From Actinomycetes bacterium (GTDB lineage Bacteria > Actinomycetota > Humimicrobiia > JAHJRV01), in contig JAUWOM010000039.1 in assembly GCA_030612085.1 (NCBI GenBank), forward strand, positions 1-9,005: a stretch of DNA of 9,005 nt. Direction: 5' to 3'. Numbering within the stretch: the stretch's first letter is position 1; each line of letters starts with the position of its first letter. The notes below the pieces were generated by a model that did no database searches, was not told the DNA's origin, and was given only the letters and a program-made list of their open reading frames with translations. Shown here in pieces: positions 5,826-9,005 of this stretch. Both the position numbers and the translations under genes were made by a program.

Positions 5826-6121
5826 ATTTTAAACCTCCTTCACAATTTATTCCTTATAGTAATTACTTTTTAGACATAATTTATTTTTAATTTTAACTAT
5901 AAGAATTTATTTATTTTATATTGTTTTTTTAAAAATAATAAATTTTTCATATTATTAATACTTGTATATTTAATATCTCCCAACTTTCACAAAAGTTTTG
6001 CTGTAAAAGTGGCTAAAACGTTATAAGATTATATAGGATAAAGTAACATTTTTGTCAAGATATTTTTTGAAAAATTTTATAGTTAAAAGATGCTGTGTTA
6101 AAATTAATTTTATAATAAATA
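5826..6121. other. Gene-free, very AT-rich region
   Basis: I see no gene, repeat or convincing hairpin in these 296 bases. The region separates the divergent ferredoxin gene from the pseudogene. It should hold the ferredoxin promoter, and may hold unrecognisable upstream parts of the decayed gene. Confidence 0.4.
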
Positions 6122-6242
6122 ACTTTTAAAAATTTACTTTCACCACCAAATGTTAAAGAGATTCCTTTTTAAGGGTGTGTTCTCTTTACATATATTGGAC
6201 ATGTTACAGGACATGATTAAAAGAGCACATATTGTCCAAACT

Positions 6243-6357
6243 GTAGTGAAACTCTAGTTATCAGATTTAGTTTTCAGATAAGAGAGATTGCCACACCACC
6301 TTCGGTGGCTCGCAATGACAGTGGTGAAACTCTAATTATCAGATTTGGTTTTCAGAT
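6243..6357 (+). repeat. 37-bp direct repeats bracketing an inserted palindromic element
   Basis: The copies at 6243-6279 and 6321-6357 match at 34 of 37 positions; both contain TATCAGATTT. They encode the same stretch of the decayed protein twice ('SETLVIRFSFQI' and 'SGETLIIRFGFQI'). Between them lie three bases and the complete palindromic repeat. The extra DNA, one copy plus the element, is 78 bases or 26 codons, so the frame is kept. Confidence 0.85.
6283..6320 (-). repeat. Palindromic dispersed repeat, copy D (inside a reading frame)
   Basis: A full 38-base copy in inverted orientation, differing from copy B at two positions. It carries the GCCACC-GAA-GGTGGC inverted repeat. Read on the plus strand in the frame of the decayed gene, it contributes the residues 'EIATPPSVARND' with no stop codon. 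This is the only copy in the window within recognisable coding sequence. Confidence 0.9.
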
Positions 6358-6504
6358 TGTAAGTTATAAGATTATAAAAAACAGGAAATATACATCATGT
6401 GGTGAGGAAATTCCAATTACCGGAGAACCACCGAAAAAATTAACCCTGATAATCTGGAAACATAAATAAAAATTATGAAAAAGTAAAAAAGGAGGTAGCT
6501 TAAA

Positions 6505-6783
6505 ATGAGTAATGAGGGTTATGAAGTTGAAATAAAGGTTAAGGAAATTTTAGGAAAAGGAGTCTGTGCATTAGGTATAGAACCTGAAGATAAATGGATA
6601 GTGAAAGGTGATAGGGTTCCAGATAATATGTGTAGTTGGGCATTTTCAATCATGTTTCCAATGTTGCAGGTTTTGCGATATGGTGGAGAGTTTCCCTGGG
6701 AAGAAAATAAAGACAAAACTACTTTATGCTGTATAGATCCTAATAACCCAGTTGTATTTGAACTAACCAGAATAAAAAGCTAA
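6505..6783 (+). CDS. TIGR04076-family small protein, function unknown
   Basis: A 92-residue protein matching the pattern of the TIGR04076 family: 'DKWIVKGDRVPDNMCSWAF' (29-47) with Cys43 and Trp45, then 'YGGEFPW' (59-65), a Cys75-Cys76 pair, and 'NPVVFELTRI' (80-89). Members are short cytoplasmic proteins found widely in anaerobes. The conserved cysteines suggest metal or redox chemistry, but no function is established that I know of. There is another Cys at 21. ATG 6505 is preceded by AAAAAAGGAGGT (6485-6496) with an 8-base gap, a strong site. It is one of only two intact plus-strand genes here and starts 35 bases after the stop of the decayed radical SAM frame, so both could once have shared a transcript. 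Confidence 0.85.
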   Translation: MSNEGYEVEIKVKEILGKGVCALGIEPEDKWIVKGDRVPDNMCSWAFSIMFPMLQVLRYGGEFPWEENKDKTTLCCIDPNNPVVFELTRIKS

Positions 6784-6970
6784 ACTTTAATATAACATAA
6801 TTGTTGCTTGTATTTACTTTAAGTAATTAAGTTGCTTTTGAATTGACACGAAAAAGAGGCGAAATTTGTATTGTTTTAGACCTTCTCAAATTTTAAAAAA
6901 TAAGACTGATTTCATAAGATAAGAAAAGAGAACTAAATCAATATCTTTTAAGACTTTAAAAACAGAAATA

Positions 6971-6995
6971 TAAAAATAACTCAGATATGAGTTAT
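6971..6995 (-). terminator. Intrinsic terminator of the HIT gene
   Basis: ATAACTCA (6976-6983), loop GATA, TGAGTTAT (6988-6995) form a perfect 8-bp stem. On the minus strand it is followed by TTTTTA, and it lies 21 bases past the HIT stop codon at 7017. Confidence 0.65.
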
Positions 6996-7016
6996 AAATT
7001 AATATTTTTGGAGAAT

Positions 7017-7490
7017 TTAAAAGCCAGTTTTAAGTAGATCATAAGTTTCAGATAGATATTGAGGTATAACTCTAGTATCTGAAATAACTGGCATAAAATT
7101 TGTATCTCCCTCCCACCTTGGAACAATATGTAAATGAACATGTTCTAAAATACCTGCTCCTGCAAATTTACCCATATTGATACCAATATTAAATCCCTGA
7201 GGATCCATCCTTTCCTTTAAAACTGTGATACTTTTTTGGCAAAGTGACATTAGCTCAATCAAAGTATTATTATTCAGTTCTTCAAAGTTCTTAGTATGAG
7301 AATAAGAAGCTATCATTAAATGTCCATTATTGTACGGGAAAGCATTTAATATAATAAAACAGAAATTTCCTCTATAAAGAATATAATTTTTTTTATCTTG
7401 ATTCTCTTTTGGTTTTTCACAAAAAATACAACCCTCTTTCTTTTCTTTTAAAATATATTCCATTCTCCATGGTGCCCAAAGATGTTTCAA
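7017..7490 (-). CDS. HIT-family nucleotide hydrolase/transferase
   Basis: A 157-residue HIT-superfamily protein. The catalytic triad motif is His117-Val-His119-Leu-His121-Ile-Val; the middle histidine of the motif normally attacks the nucleotide alpha-phosphate. 'LWAPWRMEYI' at the N-terminus and Cys21-x2-Cys24 resemble the diadenosine-polyphosphate (Ap4A) phosphorylase-like branch, where cysteines can help hold zinc. The likely role is breakdown of dinucleoside polyphosphates or aminoacyl/adenylyl nucleotides in the cytoplasm; the exact substrate is unclear. The start is a TTG at 7490 behind AGGAGG (7500-7495) with a short 4-base gap. The next ATG would remove the conserved 'WAPWR', so TTG is preferred. 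It lies downstream of the ECF genes on the same strand, separated by 118 bases and a dispersed repeat, and is followed by a clear terminator. Confidence 0.9.
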   Translation of the reverse strand: MKHLWAPWRMEYILKEKKEGCIFCEKPKENQDKKNYILYRGNFCFIILNAFPYNNGHLMIASYSHTKNFEELNNNTLIELMSLCQKSITVLKERMDPQGFNIGINMGKFAGAGILEHVHLHIVPRWEGDTNFMPVISDTRVIPQYLSETYDLLKTGF

Positions 7491-7524
7491 AAAACCTCCT
7501 TTTTAATAATATCGCATTCCAAAT

Positions 7525-7562
7525 TGTCATTGCGAGCCACTGGAGGTGGCGCGGCAATCTCT
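7525..7562 (+). repeat. Palindromic dispersed repeat, copy E
   Basis: A 38-base copy with the usual ends and an inner GCCAC-TGGA-GGTGGC hairpin. It differs from copy B at four positions. It occupies the gap between the HIT gene and the ECF S-component gene, so it lies in the HIT leader or in the spacer of a long transcript. Confidence 0.9.
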
Positions 7563-7608
7563 ACTTGGGTAATAAGTACAATCAAAAATAATTTAAAAAT
7601 CAAAATTT

Positions 7609-8181
7609 TTATGGATTCCCTACTTTAATTATACCTGTATTGTAAATAGCTCTAGCAATAAGCCATCCTAAAAATCCAGCAAATATTATTCCACTTAATA
7701 TTGCAATTAATCCACCAACAGTTAATTCAAATGGTGATGTCATTTTATATAAGAAAAAATATATTTCAGCAGCTACTAAATTTGCTAAAGCAGCTCCTAA
7801 TAGTGAACTAAAAAGTTTAGTTTTATCTTTGATTAATTCAAATCCAATATCTATAAAAAAACCTTCCATTCCAGCAAAAAGAATGGGTTGAAGTCCTAGT
7901 CTGCTTCCAGCAAACATTTCAACAAAACCTTGAATTAATCCACAAAGAGTTGCTGCTCCCTTCTTTCTGATTAGAAGTCTGGCAATTATTGGCCATAAAA
8001 CATACAATCCTGAAAGTGGAACCCAGGATATAGGTCCTAAGAAAGCAAAAAGGGGTTTAAAAGGTTGGATAAAAGTATACATAAAAGCACCATTTATCAC
8101 TCCTCCAATTCCTGCAATTATGGCTATCAACACTAAATCAAAAGTTGAAAAGTAATACTTACTTCTTTTTTCTTCCATCAT
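7609..8181 (-). CDS. ECF transporter S component, YkoE-like (thiamine/HMP-type)
   Basis: A 190-residue, strongly hydrophobic protein with about five or six membrane segments. 'YYFSTFDLVLIAIIAGIGGVIN' at the start, 'GAATLCGLIQGFVEMFAGSR' (75-94) and 'GLQPILFAGMEGFFIDIGFEL' (96-116) fit the YkoE/PF09819 family. These are the substrate-binding membrane subunits of ECF vitamin transporters, usually for thiamine or its hydroxymethylpyrimidine precursor. The gene lies 19 bases after the T-component gene on the same strand, which supports the assignment. Two ATG codons stand in tandem at 8181 and 8178. The AAAGGGGA site almost touches the first, so the second is the more likely start. No TPP riboswitch is visible in the window, though the operon leader lies outside it. 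The substrate is family inference. Confidence 0.82.
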   Translation of the reverse strand: MMEEKRSKYYFSTFDLVLIAIIAGIGGVINGAFMYTFIQPFKPLFAFLGPISWVPLSGLYVLWPIIARLLIRKKGAATLCGLIQGFVEMFAGSRLGLQPILFAGMEGFFIDIGFELIKDKTKLFSSLLGAALANLVAAEIYFFLYKMTSPFELTVGGLIAILSGIIFAGFLGWLIARAIYNTGIIKVGNP

Positions 8182-8190
8182 TCCCCTTTC
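8182..8190 (-). promoter_or_regulatory. Ribosome binding site favouring the second ATG of the S component
   Basis: Minus-strand AAAGGGGA ends directly before ATG 8181. That is too close for normal initiation there, while ATG 8178 has a workable though still short spacing. The resulting protein would begin with one Met instead of two. Confidence 0.4.
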
Positions 8191-8200
8191 TTAAAATTTA

Positions 8201-9005
8201 TTAAATTTTATAATATATAAGAATAAATATATAGAATATTAAAAGAAATATTGTAGCAATGACAAAAATTTTATCTAAAGTTCTTACCTTTATTTCATCA
8301 ATTATTGTTCTTTTTTTATATGCTCCAAAACCTCTACTATCCATTGCTATTGATACATCTTGAGCCCTTCTAATACCACTTATTAGAAGTGGAATAACTG
8401 AGCTTTTTAATAAGTTTAATTTAGAAAATAGTCCTATCTTTGAGAATCCAACTCCTCTTACCAAATGAGCATTTGTAATATTTTTATGCTCCTCATAGGC
8501 TAATGGAATGAATCTTAAAGCAGCAAATAAGGTATAACCAATTCTGTATGGTAGTTTTGCAACTTGCATTAAACTCTGTACTAATCTCTTAGGTTCAGTA
8601 GTTAGCATAAATATCATTGACAGAGAAGTTAAAATTAAAATTCTTAAAGCAACCCCTATTCCCTCATATGATCCCTCATAGGTTATTTTTATAAAAGATA
8701 ATTCATAAATGATCGTGAATGGTTTAGTTGTAATATAAGGATAAAATAGAGTTTTATAGATTAATATGAAAATTGCTGTAGGAATAAATAAAGACATTGA
8801 TTTTATATATCTGATAAATCCAATTTTACAAAGAGTGAGAGCGATAATTGCAACTATAATGTATATAATTAATTGATTTATAACAGATAAATAATTTGGT
8901 TCTACATTTTTTAAAAAAGCGAAGATAGAGATTAAAATAATCCAGACCATTTTATGAGTCGGATCCATCTTATGAAAGAAACTATTCGCCTTAAAATATA
9001 CTAGT
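8201..9005 (-). CDS. ECF transporter T component (EcfT/CbiQ family), 5' end outside window
   Basis: A membrane protein with four or more hydrophobic segments and the two short Arg-Gly coupling motifs of EcfT proteins: 'NAHLVRGVGF' and, about 40 residues later, 'AMDSRGFG'. These lie on cytoplasmic helices that dock onto the two EcfA ATPases. The first ATG is at 8968, but it has no ribosome binding site. The frame stays open to the window edge, reading 'VYFKANSFFHKMDPTHKM', which matches the usual EcfT beginning ('Y..G.S..H.LDPRTK'). The real start is therefore beyond 9005 and the entry is partial. It couples ATP hydrolysis to uptake by the S component encoded 19 bases downstream. The ATPase genes are not in the window and may lie to the right. 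Confidence 0.88.
   Translation of the reverse strand, partial: LVYFKANSFFHKMDPTHKMVWIILISIFAFLKNVEPNYLSVINQLIIYIIVAIIALTLCKIGFIRYIKSMSLFIPTAIFILIYKTLFYPYITTKPFTIIYELSFIKITYEGSYEGIGVALRILILTSLSMIFMLTTEPKRLVQSLMQVAKLPYRIGYTLFAALRFIPLAYEEHKNITNAHLVRGVGFSKIGLFSKLNLLKSSVIPLLISGIRRAQDVSIAMDSRGFGAYKKRTIIDEIKVRTLDKIFVIATIFLLIFYIFILIYYKI

Larger units (their letters stand above)
6122..6469 (+). pseudogene. Decayed C-terminal end of an AmmeMemoRadiSam-type radical SAM enzyme
   Basis: One plus-strand frame keeps recognisable protein sequence through two stop codons and has no start codon. In order it reads 'FKNLLSPPNVKEI' (from about 6125), a TAA at 6170, 'FTYIGHVTGHD' (6185-6217), a TAA at 6218, 'KSTYCPNCSETLVIRF' (6221-6268), an inserted block, then 'FQIVSYKIIKNRKYTSCGEE' and a TAA at 6467. 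This resembles the C-terminal end of AmmeMemoRadiSam system radical SAM proteins, where a 'PPTP' segment is followed by 'YVYxGN', 'TYCPNCG', a 'GF' segment and a second 'CxxCG'. The TAA at 6218 stands where a Tyr codon would fit, and the second zinc-ribbon pair reads Tyr-Thr-Ser-Cys, having apparently lost its first Cys (TAT for TGT). The N-terminal radical SAM part with its CxxxCxxC motif is absent. The family name rests on recalled motif order and not on a search. Confidence 0.6.

Noticed and set aside
6052..6080. TTGTCA-17-TTTTAT as a promoter for the plus-strand genes
   Set aside because: The -10 match is poor and such matches are frequent in sequence this AT-rich; there is no further support.
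6150..6257. ATG-started 35-codon frame (MLKRFLFKG...) overlapping the pseudogene
   Set aside because: Out of frame with the recognisable zinc-ribbon sequence, short, and without a ribosome binding site.
6440..6463. ACCCTGATAATCTGGAAA resembling the TPP riboswitch core
   Set aside because: No partner CTGAGA segment or closing stem is present, and the sequence lies at the end of the decayed reading frame, upstream of an unrelated TIGR04076 gene.
7409..7591. Plus-strand 60-residue frame covering copy E of the repeat
   Set aside because: It starts inside the HIT gene and runs through intergenic repeat sequence; no domain and no ribosome binding site.

Overview
This is an AT-rich bacterial stretch (roughly 30% G+C by eye, not counted). 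Strong AGGAGG-type ribosome binding sites, a zf-HC2 anti-sigma-like protein, a YtxH protein and ECF transporter parts point to a bacterium. A ferredoxin and the remnant of a radical-SAM gene suggest an anaerobe. The taxon cannot be fixed from the sequence; an uncultured anaerobic lineage such as Atribacterota would fit, but that is a guess.

Layout: a plus-strand zf-HC2 membrane protein (63-515) converges on a minus-strand block made of a metallo-beta-lactamase-fold hydrolase and a nitroreductase. Next comes a 370-base intergenic region built almost entirely of repeats (1956-2323). It is followed by a minus-strand ABC exporter pair (DrrA-like ATPase, then ABC-2 permease) with a small Cys-rich protein gene upstream of the ATPase. 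Further right are a YtxH-family membrane protein and a two-cluster ferredoxin, each behind a long gene-free AT-rich stretch. Then come a decayed plus-strand gene (about 6122-6469) and an intact plus-strand TIGR04076-family gene. The right end is a minus-strand run: the T component of an ECF vitamin transporter (cut by the window edge), its YkoE-like S component, and a HIT-family nucleotide hydrolase/transferase.

The most interesting feature is a family of about 38-bp palindromic repeats (consensus ends TGTCATTGCGA and GCAATCTC) present in five copies. Four lie between genes. The fifth sits in frame inside the zinc-ribbon-like end of the decayed gene, between two 37-bp direct repeats of that gene's own coding sequence, so it records how these elements can enter a coding sequence. 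I read the decayed gene as the C-terminal end of an AmmeMemoRadiSam-type radical SAM enzyme, with a Tyr-to-stop change and a lost zinc-ribbon cysteine.

Apart from the ABC pair and the ECF pair, the genes do not form an obvious pathway. I see no tRNA, rRNA, CRISPR array or complete transposase.
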